Positions 32,078 through 40,893 of a stretch of 64,000 nt of DNA are shown piece by piece. Source of the stretch: Alicyclobacillus sp. ALC3. GTDB taxonomy: Bacteria; Bacillota; Bacilli; Alicyclobacillales; Alicyclobacillaceae. The translations under genes were made by a program, and so were the position numbers. The stretch is from NCBI RefSeq assembly GCF_028751195.1, contig NZ_CP066784.1, positions 2,356,001-2,420,000 on the forward strand, read 5' to 3'. The notes under the pieces were generated by a model that searched no databases, was not told the origin of the DNA, and saw only the letters and a list, made by a program, of their open reading frames with translations. Position 1 is the first letter of the stretch, and each line of letters begins with the position of its first letter.

Positions 32078-33823
32078 GTGTGGCGCAGCATTCGCGTCAA
32101 GCTGGTCGCTGTCTATCTGCTGCTCATTCTGTTCTCATTGCAAGTCATCGGTGCGTACTTTGTCCGTTCCCTGAACACGTCGCTCATGCGCAACGAGACG
32201 CAGACCGTGAAAGCGCAGGCACAGCTCATCGCATCCATGGCCGCTCCGGAAATTACGAAGGCCGCCAAAGACCCCCAGGGTTTCAGTTCTGTCCTCGCTT
32301 CCATGCCGCAGCTCATCAACGGTTCTGCATATATCCTGAATCCGCAGGGTGTCGTGCTCGACACCTCAGTTGGCCGTGCGCTGATTGGACAAAAACGCGT
32401 CGACTCTGTCGTCACTGAGACGACAGTTTCCAAGCAACCTGCTACGGCAATACGCGTCGACCCGATTACAAACCAGTACCTGCTCGAAGTGGCGGTGCCC
32501 ATTACCGACCAAGGTCGGTTTCAGGGTGTTGTCGAATACGACGTTCCAGTACAGGGCATCTACACCACGATCCATCAAGTGACAACCATTTTCTACACCG
32601 CGAGCCTCGTCGCGCTGCTCTTAACTGCAGCGCTGTCCGTCATCCTCGCTCAGACAATCGCGCGCCCCGTCGTGGAAGTAACCCGACAAGCGCGCCACAT
32701 GGCAGCAGGGGACTTTACACGACGCGTCGCAGTGAACAGCAACGACGAGTTCGGCGAGCTTTCAACGGCCATTAACGACCTGGCAGAAAAACTTGCGGAG
32801 GCATTGGCGGAGAATGCCAGGGAACGTGATCGACTCCAAGCCGTAATCACGTACATGGGGGAAGGTGTTGTCGTTCTTGACGCCAACCGCGAAACGGTGT
32901 TTGTCAACGACGCCGCTCACAGGCTTCTCACCAACCCTGAAGACCAGGCACAGACGGTTGCGGACCTGCTTGGTGTCCGCAACCACGCAGGTTCAGATTC
33001 AACCGAAGGTACGTTTGTCCGTGCCATTGGCGACAACCTGATGCACGTGCACCTGACGCCGATGCGCCAACATGGACAGGTCGATGGCTACGTCGCGTTA
33101 ATCCGCGACGTCACAGAGCAGGAGAAGCTCAATCAGGCGCGCCGCGACTTTGTCTCCAACGTTTCGCATGAGCTGCGGACGCCACTGACGAGCATCAAAT
33201 CGTATCTCGAGGTCTTGCTCGACAACCAGGACGCTGACGCGAAGACACAGCGCGAATTTCTCGGCGTGATTGAGCGAGAGACAGACCGAATGGTGCGGTT
33301 GACCCAGGACTTGCTGCACCTGTCGGGTCTCGACAGCCGCCAGACACCAATCCGCTGGTCGGACATTGGAGTTAGCGACTGGCTTACCTCCGCCGTCGAT
33401 CGGTTCCAGTTGCAGGCGGCAAGCCTCGGTGTGAAGCTTGAAGTACAAGGAAAAACGGACGCGGTCATTCGCGGTGACCGCGACATGCTCGACCGTGTAC
33501 TGGACAACCTCCTTGGCAACGCCCTTAAGTACACTGCGTCAGGAGGGCGAATTACGCTCTCAGCCATCCCCCACAGCACGGTAGTTAAGGTGGTCGTCGC
33601 TGACACGGGCATGGGCATTCCGGCTGAGGACTTGCCACATGTCTTTGAACGTTTCTTTCGTGTTGACAAGGCCCGCTCGCGCCGCCGCGGGGGTAGCGGC
33701 CTTGGGCTCGCGCTCGTCCGGGAGATCACGGAACTGCACAGTGGGCGCGTGCGCATCTCGAGTGACCTCAACGTCGGTACGACAGTCACGGTAGAACTGC
33801 CGCGAAGGGGGGTGTCACACTGA
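32078..33823 (+). CDS. walK: sensor histidine kinase WalK (YycG)
   Basis: 581 aa: membrane helix, extracytoplasmic sensor loop (about 35-165), second helix, HAMP, PAS, HisKA with the phospho-His in NVSHELRTPLTSIKSYLE, and HATPase with DNLLGNALKY, DTGMGIP and GSGLGLAL. Senses cell-wall status and phosphorylates WalR. GTG start one base after the walR stop. Confidence 0.96.
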   Translation: MWRSIRVKLVAVYLLLILFSLQVIGAYFVRSLNTSLMRNETQTVKAQAQLIASMAAPEITKAAKDPQGFSSVLASMPQLINGSAYILNPQGVVLDTSVGRALIGQKRVDSVVTETTVSKQPATAIRVDPITNQYLLEVAVPITDQGRFQGVVEYDVPVQGIYTTIHQVTTIFYTASLVALLLTAALSVILAQTIARPVVEVTRQARHMAAGDFTRRVAVNSNDEFGELSTAINDLAEKLAEALAENARERDRLQAVITYMGEGVVVLDANRETVFVNDAAHRLLTNPEDQAQTVADLLGVRNHAGSDSTEGTFVRAIGDNLMHVHLTPMRQHGQVDGYVALIRDVTEQEKLNQARRDFVSNVSHELRTPLTSIKSYLEVLLDNQDADAKTQREFLGVIERETDRMVRLTQDLLHLSGLDSRQTPIRWSDIGVSDWLTSAVDRFQLQAASLGVKLEVQGKTDAVIRGDRDMLDRVLDNLLGNALKYTASGGRITLSAIPHSTVVKVVVADTGMGIPAEDLPHVFERFFRVDKARSRRRGGSGLGLALVREITELHSGRVRISSDLNVGTTVTVELPRRGVSH

Positions 33824-35103
33824 TGCTGTCGCGAGCAAAGACAGTTGCTCTAGGGCTGCTTGTTCTACTCAGTATCGTTCTCAGCTTCGAACTCTGGCAC
33901 GGCCCGTGGTCGACGCCCTCTGTGGCGCCGTTCACAGGCCCACTGGGACTCAGACCTGTGGCAAACCCAAACCTCAAGCAGGTAACCAGACCTGTGCGCG
34001 TCGTCTACCAGACGGGGAATCCACTCAAATACAGCGTGGGTTTGCCAGGCACGGCATCGTACGAGACAGTGCTCACTTGGCTCCAGAAGGCTTCTGTCTC
34101 AAAACAGAACTCCATCAGCACGTACCAAGCCGGAGAAGGGACCGGAGTCGACGTTCGCTTCGGAACACCGCTCAGTCGCTCACTCTTGTTGGCGTACGTC
34201 CCTAATGCTCCGACCCTGCCTGCTGGAGCGACTGTCAGCGGGTTATGGCTGACAGTGCCGCCGAGGTCAAATCAAGTGTTCTTGACGGTTCTGACCAACA
34301 ACGGCGAGACCTCCGCAGTGACAGATTTGTCCGTTCAAAGTTTTGAGGCTGGAGTAAGCAGCGCCGTCCGGACCGAACCCTGGCAACAAGTCGGCGAAGA
34401 CTCTTATCTGCCAGTTGCCTCGTTCCCGGTCGAGCGGCAAATCTGGTCCACATCGAGCCCCCAGGTTCTGCCGCTTGTGCGTTCCTTTTTCGTCAATCCG
34501 CAAGTGATTACCCGAGTTAGTGGACCCAATCAAACCGTCATCTGGACCGATGGCAGCCGGGCCGTGCAGTGGAACGAAACGTCGAACACACTGCAGTTTT
34601 CTGACCCAAACGCCACAACCTCAAATACGGCGTCGAGTAGTCTGCGGACTATCGTCTCCTACCTTCAAACTCACGGTGGGACGCAAGGTCAGTCGATCGC
34701 TTTGAAGAACGCGACAACGAGCCCTGTGCTGTTGGCCCACACATACAGCTTCCGCCCGTACATCGGCGGGCTGGAACTCCTCGGTACGCTTGGCAACTAC
34801 ACGGTCGACTGGCTGGATGGTAGTCCTGTTGGCTACGAGCGGCCCCTGACTGAACTCGGTACACTACAGAGCACCACGGCGGAAAAGACCCTCTCTGCGG
34901 CCGCGACAATGGACATCATCGACGCCATGGTACCAAAGGCTCTGTTGCCATCAATTAAGGTTTCGCTGGCCTGTGAGGCGCAACTCCAGTCGGCCAATAC
35001 CGTGCTGATTGAGCCGGTCGTTGACATCACACACGCTGGCCAAGACGTTTTGCGCATCGACGCAGTGACAGGACAAGTGTTGTCAGGAGGGAGCGCATCG
35101 TGA
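33823..35103 (+). CDS. walH: WalK regulator WalH (YycH)
   Basis: 426 aa with one N-terminal membrane helix (LGLLVLLSIVLSFELW) and a large extracytoplasmic part. Position after walK and ending pattern (VDITHAGQDVLRIDAVTGQVLSGG) fit YycH, which with YycI restrains or tunes WalK. ATG overlaps the walK stop (ATG within TGATG). Confidence 0.88.
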   Translation: MLSRAKTVALGLLVLLSIVLSFELWHGPWSTPSVAPFTGPLGLRPVANPNLKQVTRPVRVVYQTGNPLKYSVGLPGTASYETVLTWLQKASVSKQNSISTYQAGEGTGVDVRFGTPLSRSLLLAYVPNAPTLPAGATVSGLWLTVPPRSNQVFLTVLTNNGETSAVTDLSVQSFEAGVSSAVRTEPWQQVGEDSYLPVASFPVERQIWSTSSPQVLPLVRSFFVNPQVITRVSGPNQTVIWTDGSRAVQWNETSNTLQFSDPNATTSNTASSSLRTIVSYLQTHGGTQGQSIALKNATTSPVLLAHTYSFRPYIGGLELLGTLGNYTVDWLDGSPVGYERPLTELGTLQSTTAEKTLSAAATMDIIDAMVPKALLPSIKVSLACEAQLQSANTVLIEPVVDITHAGQDVLRIDAVTGQVLSGGSAS

Positions 35104-35942
35104 ACTGGGAGACGACAAAAACGTGGCTAATTGTGAGTTTCTCCCTGCTCGACCTATTCCTCGGTTGGCAGCTCGTACAAGACCGCCAGGAGATGCAGAG
35201 CTACACCGAGCCGTATGCGGACCTGCTTGCGAGCACAAAGACTCTTCTCGCCGATCACGGTTTCAGTCTCGACACTTCTGTCCCGTCATCAGCGCCGAAC
35301 CTGTCCACACTGAAAGCGACGTTTGCAAAGCCTAAATTGGCAAATCTCGTTGCAGAGGCATTCCCTAAAAACACCTCGGCGCTTCGCCAGAACGCTTCCG
35401 CAGGCACTGCACAAGGCGCTCCCGGGAGCGTCAAGCTCCTCGGAAATGGAACGTGGCAAGTCAGCTATACCGTCCCCCAACCACTACACCAAGGCCATCC
35501 AGGGCAAGTTCTCAACTGGGTGGACAACGGGTCTCTCTACCATCTGGACCCGATTCTCTCTGGCCCAGGTACGAAGATCTTTGACGAAGTCTACAACGGT
35601 TTTCCGATTTTTGACGCAACCGTGGACAGTACAGTTGACACGACACACCTGTACGGATACATGCAGACTGAGCTCGTTCATATTGCGCCTGCAGACAAGG
35701 TGAAACCGGTGATTACAGCACTTGACGCGCTCGACAGTCTGGCACAGTCGATGGACAAATCTACGATTGGACCGGATAATAAAATAGAGAGTATTACCTT
35801 GGGCTACGCACAGAAGGTTGATACCACAGGCAGTGAGACGGCTGCTTCTAACTACTGGTTTCCGGTTTGGCGCATCGTGTCCGGCAGCACAGTTTATTAC
35901 ATCAACGCATTTAGCGGCGAAGTGGAGACCGCTTCTTCCTGA
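35100..35942 (+). CDS. walI: WalK regulator WalI (YycI)
   Basis: 280 aa with N-terminal anchor (TWLIVSFSLLDLFLGWQL) and extracytoplasmic domain ending in YWFPVWRIVSGSTVYYINAFSGEVE, typical of YycI. GTG start overlaps the walH stop by 4 bp. Confidence 0.88.
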   Translation: MNWETTKTWLIVSFSLLDLFLGWQLVQDRQEMQSYTEPYADLLASTKTLLADHGFSLDTSVPSSAPNLSTLKATFAKPKLANLVAEAFPKNTSALRQNASAGTAQGAPGSVKLLGNGTWQVSYTVPQPLHQGHPGQVLNWVDNGSLYHLDPILSGPGTKIFDEVYNGFPIFDATVDSTVDTTHLYGYMQTELVHIAPADKVKPVITALDALDSLAQSMDKSTIGPDNKIESITLGYAQKVDTTGSETAASNYWFPVWRIVSGSTVYYINAFSGEVETASS

Positions 35943-35958
35943 TGAGAGGGTGTCACTT

Positions 35959-36765
35959 TTGCGTTTTAGCGTTCTGGCGAGCGGTAGCAGCGGTAATGCG
36001 GTCTACATAGAGTCTGACGTAACAAAAGTCCTCCTTGACGCTGGCATCAGCGGTAAGCAGATTGGCTTACGCCTGCAAGAGGCGGCAGGTCGCAGCATCC
36101 CTGACCTAGACGCCGTACTGCTCACACATGAGCACATTGACCACGTCCGCGGGGTTCGGCAAATCGCGAAACAGGCTCAAACCGCGCCCATTTACGCGAC
36201 CGAAGGCACATGGTCGCAGATTGTGGACGAGTTTCGCGACGAAACGGCGACACGGCGCTGGAACCGTGTTGTCGCGGACACCCAGATTGTGATTGGCGAC
36301 ATTACCGTCACACCGTTCACTGTCTCCCACGACGCGGAGGAACCAGTCGCTTACCGTTTTGACTGCGACGGGCAGTCGCTTGCAGTTGTCACCGATCTCG
36401 GCTACATGACTGACCACATTAAGTCGGTCATCGCTGGGTGTCAGAGTTATGTGCTGGAAGCGAACCATGACGTCGATATGTTGCGAGCAGGGCGTTACCC
36501 GTGGAGTGTCAAACGCCGCATTCTCAGTGACAAGGGACATTTATCCAATACTGATTCCGCAATCGCGCTCGCAGATTTACTGGGAAACGACGAAGTGGAT
36601 GTCTACCTGGCGCATCTCAGCGAAGAGAACAACCAGCCCGACCTCGCAGAACTGACTGTCTCCTCGGTACTTCGCGAGATTCGCGAGATGTATCTCGAAC
36701 AAGTCTCGCTCCACCGCACCAGCCGCGCCGCCGCAACTGCTTTTCGCAACTTGGCCAGCGTCTAA
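35959..36765 (+). CDS. walJ: metallo-beta-lactamase fold hydrolase WalJ (YycJ)
   Basis: 268 aa. Starts (M)RFSVLASGSSGNAVYIES and has the metal-binding motif LTHEHIDHVRG, H in VSHDAEEPV and a C-terminal LAHLSEENNQP, as in YycJ/WalJ exonuclease-like proteins. I choose TTG 35959 after GAGAGGGTG, because the open frame upstream runs through walI. Confidence 0.92.
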   Translation: MRFSVLASGSSGNAVYIESDVTKVLLDAGISGKQIGLRLQEAAGRSIPDLDAVLLTHEHIDHVRGVRQIAKQAQTAPIYATEGTWSQIVDEFRDETATRRWNRVVADTQIVIGDITVTPFTVSHDAEEPVAYRFDCDGQSLAVVTDLGYMTDHIKSVIAGCQSYVLEANHDVDMLRAGRYPWSVKRRILSDKGHLSNTDSAIALADLLGNDEVDVYLAHLSEENNQPDLAELTVSSVLREIREMYLEQVSLHRTSRAAATAFRNLASV

Positions 36766-36848
36766 CCGCCGGGTGTCAGCTCTGCTTCAAGGCGATAGCG
36801 AGCAATTGTCGCCCTGGCGCAAATGAGCCTGTTTCATGCCTGCCACCG

Positions 36849-36907
36849 CCTTCCCATGTATGCAGACGAAGTTTTGGGAAACACTATGTCTGGTTTTCAT
36901 GGGAAGG
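36849..36907 (+). promoter_or_regulatory. inverted repeat that can mask the htrA ribosome-binding site
   Basis: Perfect 10-bp arms CCTTCCCATG (36849-36858) and CATGGGAAGG (36898-36907). The right arm includes part of the GGGAAGGAG ribosome-binding site of htrA, so in RNA the arms could pair and hide it. Candidate translational control. Confidence 0.45.
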
Positions 36908-36919
36908 AGTTGACGCCCA

Positions 36920-38218
36920 ATGGGCTTTTATCGTGAACGTAAAAAACGTGAAATTTCGAGGCAAGGGAGATTCCGCACGCGTCCTTCCATGCACCTGGTC
37001 GCCGTAGCGGTCTTCTCCGCACTGGCTGGTTCCGGTGTAACGCTCGCGACGATGCCAGCACTGTCGCGCCACGGCACGACCGCCTTTGCATCGACGGGGA
37101 CGTTTGGTCAGGGGGCTTTGTCGGCGCAAAGCACACTGCCTGTGGCTAGTCTGCGGCTGCGAGGGAGCGACGGGATAGTCCAAGCTGTCCGGCAGGTTAG
37201 TCCAGCCGTGTTCGGTGTGGTCAACTACGCGTCCGTTTCGGACTTCTTTACACAGCGTACGAAGCTTCAACCTGCTGGTGTAGGGACAGGTGTGCTGTTC
37301 TGGAAGAATGGTCGCAACGGCTTCGTGGTGACGAACAACCACGTCGTGGAGGGTGCGAGCAAAGTCGAACTCGTGCTGGCCTCCGGCAAGCACATCCACG
37401 CATCCGTAGTTGGGACCGACCCGTACACAGACCTCGCGGTGTTGCGCGTTGCCGCCGCAGATGTGAAGAACATCCAGCCCGCGCCGTTTGCCAACTCAGA
37501 TGCCATTGAAGTCGGTGAACAGGCAATCGCCATCGGCACTCCGATGGGCCTCGACTTTACCGATACCGTAACGGCTGGTATCGTGAGCGCAAAAAACCGC
37601 ATCATGCCGGTAGAAGACCCGCAGAACCAGAACATGGTTCTCGATTACCAGGCGGTGATTCAGACCGACGCCGCCATTAACCCAGGCAACAGCGGCGGGC
37701 CGCTGCTTAACATCAAAGGCCAGGTGATCGGCATTAACAGCAGCAAGATTGCGGCCCAGATGGTGGAAGGGATGGGCTTTTCCATCCCGTCGAACGAAGT
37801 TCGCGCTATAGCCGAACAGATCATGCAGACAGGACACGCTGTGCACCCTTCACTCGGCATTACGGGGTACTCCCTCGCTACCCTGCCCGAGCAGTTGTGG
37901 CCAGACGTGCCGATCGATTATGGTGTGTACGTACAGAGCGTGACCGCGGGGTCGGTCAGGAAAGCCGGGCTCCAACCGCAGGACGTGATTGTCGGGATTA
38001 ACAAGCATACGGTCAAGTCGATGGCCGACTTACGGACGTACCTGTTCCAACTTCGCCCAGGTGATCACGCCGCGCTGCGAGTCTACCGCGGGGGACGAGA
38101 ACTCACGGTACAGACCGTGATCAGCAAAATGGAGACAGCAAACGATGCAGGCGCGTCTCCGTCGTCCACGCAGGAGTCGACGGATCCGTTCGAAACACCA
38201 AGCACATTTGGGGACTGA
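36920..38218 (+). CDS. htrA: trypsin-like serine protease HtrA/DegP family
   Basis: 432-aa membrane-anchored quality-control protease in the HtrC/YycK position of the wal cluster. A short basic cytoplasmic part, a membrane helix (about 25-45), the protease domain with catalytic triad His in NNHVVEG, Asp in YTDLAVL and Ser in GNSGGPL, and one PDZ domain (from about 320) with GVYVQSV and GDHAALRVYRGGRE. ATG 36920 with GGAAGGAG upstream. Confidence 0.94.
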   Translation: MGFYRERKKREISRQGRFRTRPSMHLVAVAVFSALAGSGVTLATMPALSRHGTTAFASTGTFGQGALSAQSTLPVASLRLRGSDGIVQAVRQVSPAVFGVVNYASVSDFFTQRTKLQPAGVGTGVLFWKNGRNGFVVTNNHVVEGASKVELVLASGKHIHASVVGTDPYTDLAVLRVAAADVKNIQPAPFANSDAIEVGEQAIAIGTPMGLDFTDTVTAGIVSAKNRIMPVEDPQNQNMVLDYQAVIQTDAAINPGNSGGPLLNIKGQVIGINSSKIAAQMVEGMGFSIPSNEVRAIAEQIMQTGHAVHPSLGITGYSLATLPEQLWPDVPIDYGVYVQSVTAGSVRKAGLQPQDVIVGINKHTVKSMADLRTYLFQLRPGDHAALRVYRGGRELTVQTVISKMETANDAGASPSSTQESTDPFETPSTFGD

Positions 38219-38224
38219 GGCATT

Positions 38225-38704
38225 GTGCAGGTTGTGGTTGCAACCGTTGGGAAACTGAAAGAGAAGTTTTGGCGAGAGGCGCAGGCGGAGTACGTCAAGC
38301 GCCTCTCTGCGTATATGCGGCTGGACATCGTCGAAGTCGATCACGCACCTCTCCCGGCCAAACCTTCCGACGCTGAGATAGAAGTCGCCGTGCAGGCTGA
38401 GGCTACACGGCTGGCGGGGGTGCTGCGTGATAGAGACGGTGTCATTGCACTTGACCGCACCGGCCGCGCCTACAGCTCGGAAGCGTGGGCAGCAGAGTAC
38501 GAGCGACTGATGGGCGAGGGCTTTGGTCGCCTCGTCTTCTTCGTTGGCGGCTCACACGGCTTGGCGCCAGAGCTGTTGCAGCGGTCGGTGAGCAAATGGA
38601 GTTTTGGTCCTGCAACATTCCCCCACGAACTCGCACGCATCATGCTACTTGAACAACTATATCGCGGCGAGAGAATCTTGCGCGGTGAACCCTACCACAA
38701 ATGA
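38225..38704 (+). CDS. rlmH: 23S rRNA (pseudouridine-1915-N3) methyltransferase RlmH
   Basis: 159-aa SPOUT methyltransferase (orfX of staphylococci). Contains FVGGSHGLAPE-type SAM knot (FFVGGSHGLAPELL), FPHELARIMLLEQLYRGERI and the ending RGEPYHK. The 3' end GGTGAACCCTACCACAAATGA corresponds to the SCC attachment site of S. aureus (which encodes GEAYHK). The conserved gene order stops exactly here. Confidence 0.97.
   Translation: MQVVVATVGKLKEKFWREAQAEYVKRLSAYMRLDIVEVDHAPLPAKPSDAEIEVAVQAEATRLAGVLRDRDGVIALDRTGRAYSSEAWAAEYERLMGEGFGRLVFFVGGSHGLAPELLQRSVSKWSFGPATFPHELARIMLLEQLYRGERILRGEPYHK
38684..38704. other. candidate attachment site at the rlmH 3' end
   Basis: The last seven codons and stop of rlmH. 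In staphylococci the same place is attB for SCC recombinases. Accessory DNA begins right after. I found no second copy before 64000, so a matching site would have to be beyond the right edge. Inference by position. Confidence 0.4.
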
Positions 38705-38758
38705 CGACAAGTTTTTTGGCGTCTTGCCTGCCGTGGCGTGGGACCCGTGGAGAAGGAG

Positions 38759-38808
38759 GACGCCCAGTTTTTGCTGACCTCGAGTGGAGGGCAAAACGGG
38801 GCGTCTTT
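38759..38808 (+). terminator. terminator-like hairpin after rlmH
   Basis: Arms GACGCCC-A-GTTTTTGC (38759-38774) and GCAAAAC-G-GGGCGTC (38791-38805) around a 16-base loop, followed by TTTGTGTT. Fits the end of the wal-htrA-rlmH transcript, so at least the first 100 bp after rlmH may still be host-type DNA or a duplicated end. Confidence 0.6.
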
Positions 38809-38893
38809 GTGTTGCGGCAGGGCGCACCTTGCTCCGGTTTTGGAGTGTAATGGAAATTGGACTCTCGTTGAAACGGCGACCAATGTAAATTCT

Positions 38894-39115
38894 TCAAATG
38901 TCTCTGAGCGCCAGTTTATCGCAGAGAACAACAATCGCCACATGCAGTGCGTCTTCAATGGTATCTTCGTCCGCAACTCTAATCGTCTGGTTGTCAACAA
39001 TGCGCCTCACTGAGCCTCCAAGATTTTTTAAGACTGTTACTTCATAAGTGTCATTTGAAGGTCGATCAACTTGTATCTTATACTCTGCCCCATTGACTTC
39101 AATCACTTTCTCCAT
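38894..39115 (-). CDS. hypothetical protein, 73 aa
   Basis: Short acidic protein, MEKVIEVNGAEYKIQV-D-R-P then ENLGG-like VLKNLGGSVRRI and EDALHVAIVVLCDKLALRDI. ATG with AGAGGGCG upstream. The local DNA is AT-richer than the core. First gene of the accessory block on the minus strand. No family recognised. Confidence 0.6.
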   Translation of the reverse strand: MEKVIEVNGAEYKIQVDRPSNDTYEVTVLKNLGGSVRRIVDNQTIRVADEDTIEDALHVAIVVLCDKLALRDI

Positions 39116-39293
39116 CGGATCACGCCCTCTGACCGGTGTATGGTAGACGAAAACCTGACTTTACAAATAAAATTTCACCCATCAATAAAAACTATAGCAA
39201 AATTCGAAACTAATATGAAGAGGTAGTATTCTGAAACCGGACGGCGAAAAGCTAAGGTAAGATGCTCAGGACGCGCAACTATGAGGTGATGGG

Positions 39294-39977
39294 GTGGTCA
39301 GTATCACTGAAAGGCAGGTCCAACTTGAACAACTGTTTGTTGAATGGAAAAACCGACTTCCTAAAGAAGTCAACTTCGTAGAGGATGGACTGGTAGATGA
39401 GGATGCCTGGGAACTTGTCAGTCCGAGGGTCATGGTCCTACTCAAAGAGGCGAATTCCAATGAAAGTTGGAAATACCAGGACTTTATTCGGAACGGGCAA
39501 TACCTGTTAGAGAGCACAACATGGCCGACCCTGATTAGATGGGTCTATGGATTGCTTCATGGGTACCCCGCGTACACAGAGGTTGAGGAGAACTGGACTA
39601 GGGTTCGCGAACAGTCCGTGGATTTCTTTAAGGGCGTCTATTTCGCGAACGTTAAAAAAATTCCGGGTGGACCCAAAGCAAATGATTATCGCGTCCTTGA
39701 ATTTGCCACAAAACACGCAGACCTGTTGGTGAGGCAAATAGAGATAGTGGGGCCAACGCTAGTGCTTTGCTGTGGCAACGTTGTGTACGACTCAGTGAGG
39801 TCGTCGCTTCAGCAACAGCATGAAAAGTTCGTGGATGGGTCCACAGATGGAGGCCTACGTTTTTCGTCTTGGAATAGGATGTCCTGTCGAGTGGTTAAGT
39901 ACCATCATCCCCTAGCTCATTATCCTCGTGGCATGTCATACACATTTCTGATGAGTGAATTTCGAAAACTGATTTGA
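39294..39977 (+). CDS. hypothetical protein, uracil-DNA-glycosylase-like features
   Basis: 227 aa. Three segments in UDG-superfamily order can be seen: RVMVLLKEAN (instead of GEAPG) near 45, GPTLVLCCGNVVYDSV near 155 and VVKYHHPLAHYPRG near 205. The catalytic residues of true glycosylases are not clear, so this may be an inactive or different member of the fold. AT-rich DNA, single gene. Start GTG 39294 lies after GAGGTGATGGG. Confidence 0.6.
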   Translation: MVSITERQVQLEQLFVEWKNRLPKEVNFVEDGLVDEDAWELVSPRVMVLLKEANSNESWKYQDFIRNGQYLLESTTWPTLIRWVYGLLHGYPAYTEVEENWTRVREQSVDFFKGVYFANVKKIPGGPKANDYRVLEFATKHADLLVRQIEIVGPTLVLCCGNVVYDSVRSSLQQQHEKFVDGSTDGGLRFSSWNRMSCRVVKYHHPLAHYPRGMSYTFLMSEFRKLI

Positions 39978-40211
39978 AAGTTTACCTTCGTCTAGATTGG
40001 AGTGACATTCCTCCGTAGTTTTTCTTGCCCCGCAGGGGAGGTCAAACCGACACAGAAATTCAGTACATTCTTGACAACTCCAGAATCCGTACAAACGTAC
40101 ACAACGAGGAAACTGTTAGGCTTGCCAATGACCACTTGGATCAGACGTGTGGAGTGAATTAAGTCTGATACGTAAATTCCTCATCCGCTTGGTATAGACA
40201 GCATGATTTCA

Positions 40212-40254
40212 ATGGGAAATCAACTTCCCATAGTAACTGAATTTATGATATACT
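40212..40254 (+). promoter_or_regulatory. extended -10 promoter with operator-like palindrome
   Basis: TGATATACT (-10 at 40249-40254) preceded by the inverted repeat ATGGGAA-ATCAAC-TTCCCAT (40212-40231), which covers the -35 zone. It lies just before the XRE regulator gene, so self-repression is plausible. Confidence 0.5.
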
Positions 40255-40277
40255 TACGGAAGCAGGGGGGACAAGCC

Positions 40278-40520
40278 ATGCAGGATGAAGTAGAGAGGCC
40301 AATTCCGAAGTTGCGCGAAGCCCGTTTAGAAGCCAAAATGACGCAGATTGAATTGGCAGAGAAAGCTGGGGTGACGCGAAGAACGATTTCAAATTTGGAA
40401 TCCGGCAAGACTCTACCGAACCTCAGTTTGTTGTTTGTACTTGCAGCAATACTTGGTGTAGCATGGTTCGCTCTCTATACCGGGAGAAAGGAGGACGAAC
40501 TAGGTGGACAAGCAGAGTGA
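40278..40520 (+). CDS. XRE-family regulator, short
   Basis: 80 aa. Helix-turn-helix of the Cro/CI type: LREARLEAKMTQIELAEKAGVTRRTISNLESGKTLPNL. The following helix (LLFVLAAILGVAWFALYTG) is far more hydrophobic than usual and could enter the membrane. ATG 40278 is seven bases after GGGGGG. It overlaps the next gene by 17 bp, so the two act together. Confidence 0.75.
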   Translation: MQDEVERPIPKLREARLEAKMTQIELAEKAGVTRRTISNLESGKTLPNLSLLFVLAAILGVAWFALYTGRKEDELGGQAE

Positions 40521-40680
40521 AAGGTTTTTGGGACATTTGTTGAGTGGTGCCGTCGGTGCGCTGTCCCTATACACAGCGATCAAGGACAACAATCCAACTG
40601 CGCTACTTGGAACGCTGATGGGAATAGCAGGGCACATCATGGTCGAAAAAGCAAACAGCCAAAACAATGCTTGGGCATAA
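40504..40680 (+). CDS. 58-aa small hydrophobic protein
   Basis: GTG start with AAAGGAGG nine bases upstream, within the end of the XRE gene. MDKQSERFLGHLLSGAVGALSLYTAIKDNN...LLGTLMGIAGHIMVEKA: two short hydrophobic segments with glycine, then a polar tail. Pair of XRE regulator and small hydrophobic protein; a toxin-antitoxin or immunity pair is possible but not shown. Followed by a strong hairpin. Confidence 0.6.
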   Translation: MDKQSERFLGHLLSGAVGALSLYTAIKDNNPTALLGTLMGIAGHIMVEKANSQNNAWA

Positions 40681-40715
40681 GCAAAGTCTTGGCACGCAAA
40701 AGCAGACACCTGTAT

Positions 40716-40757
40716 TGTAACAATTCCCGCTTGCAAGATGAAGCGGGAATTGTTACA
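40716..40757. terminator. perfect 17-bp hairpin ending the XRE operon
   Basis: Arms 40716-40732 and 40741-40757 (TGTAACAATTCCCGCTT and its complement) with an 8-base loop. A short T-containing tail follows on the plus strand (TGTTCTT). Separates the AT-richer module from the GC-richer DNA to the right. Confidence 0.65.
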
Positions 40758-40893
40758 TGTTCTTAGGATACAGGGTCGAGTAATCTTTACACCAATCTAC
40801 CTTACGGCGCTACATATGTCGCTAGAGTATTCTTGTTCGGAATGAGGTTAGCCCTCGATTCGGGAACTGGCGCACCGTTCGCCAAGTATCAGG

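Noticed and set aside
40025..40162. 45-codon open frame before the XRE gene
   Set aside because: No ribosome-binding site at its TTG and no recognisable family; it may be a gene remnant, but support is too weak.
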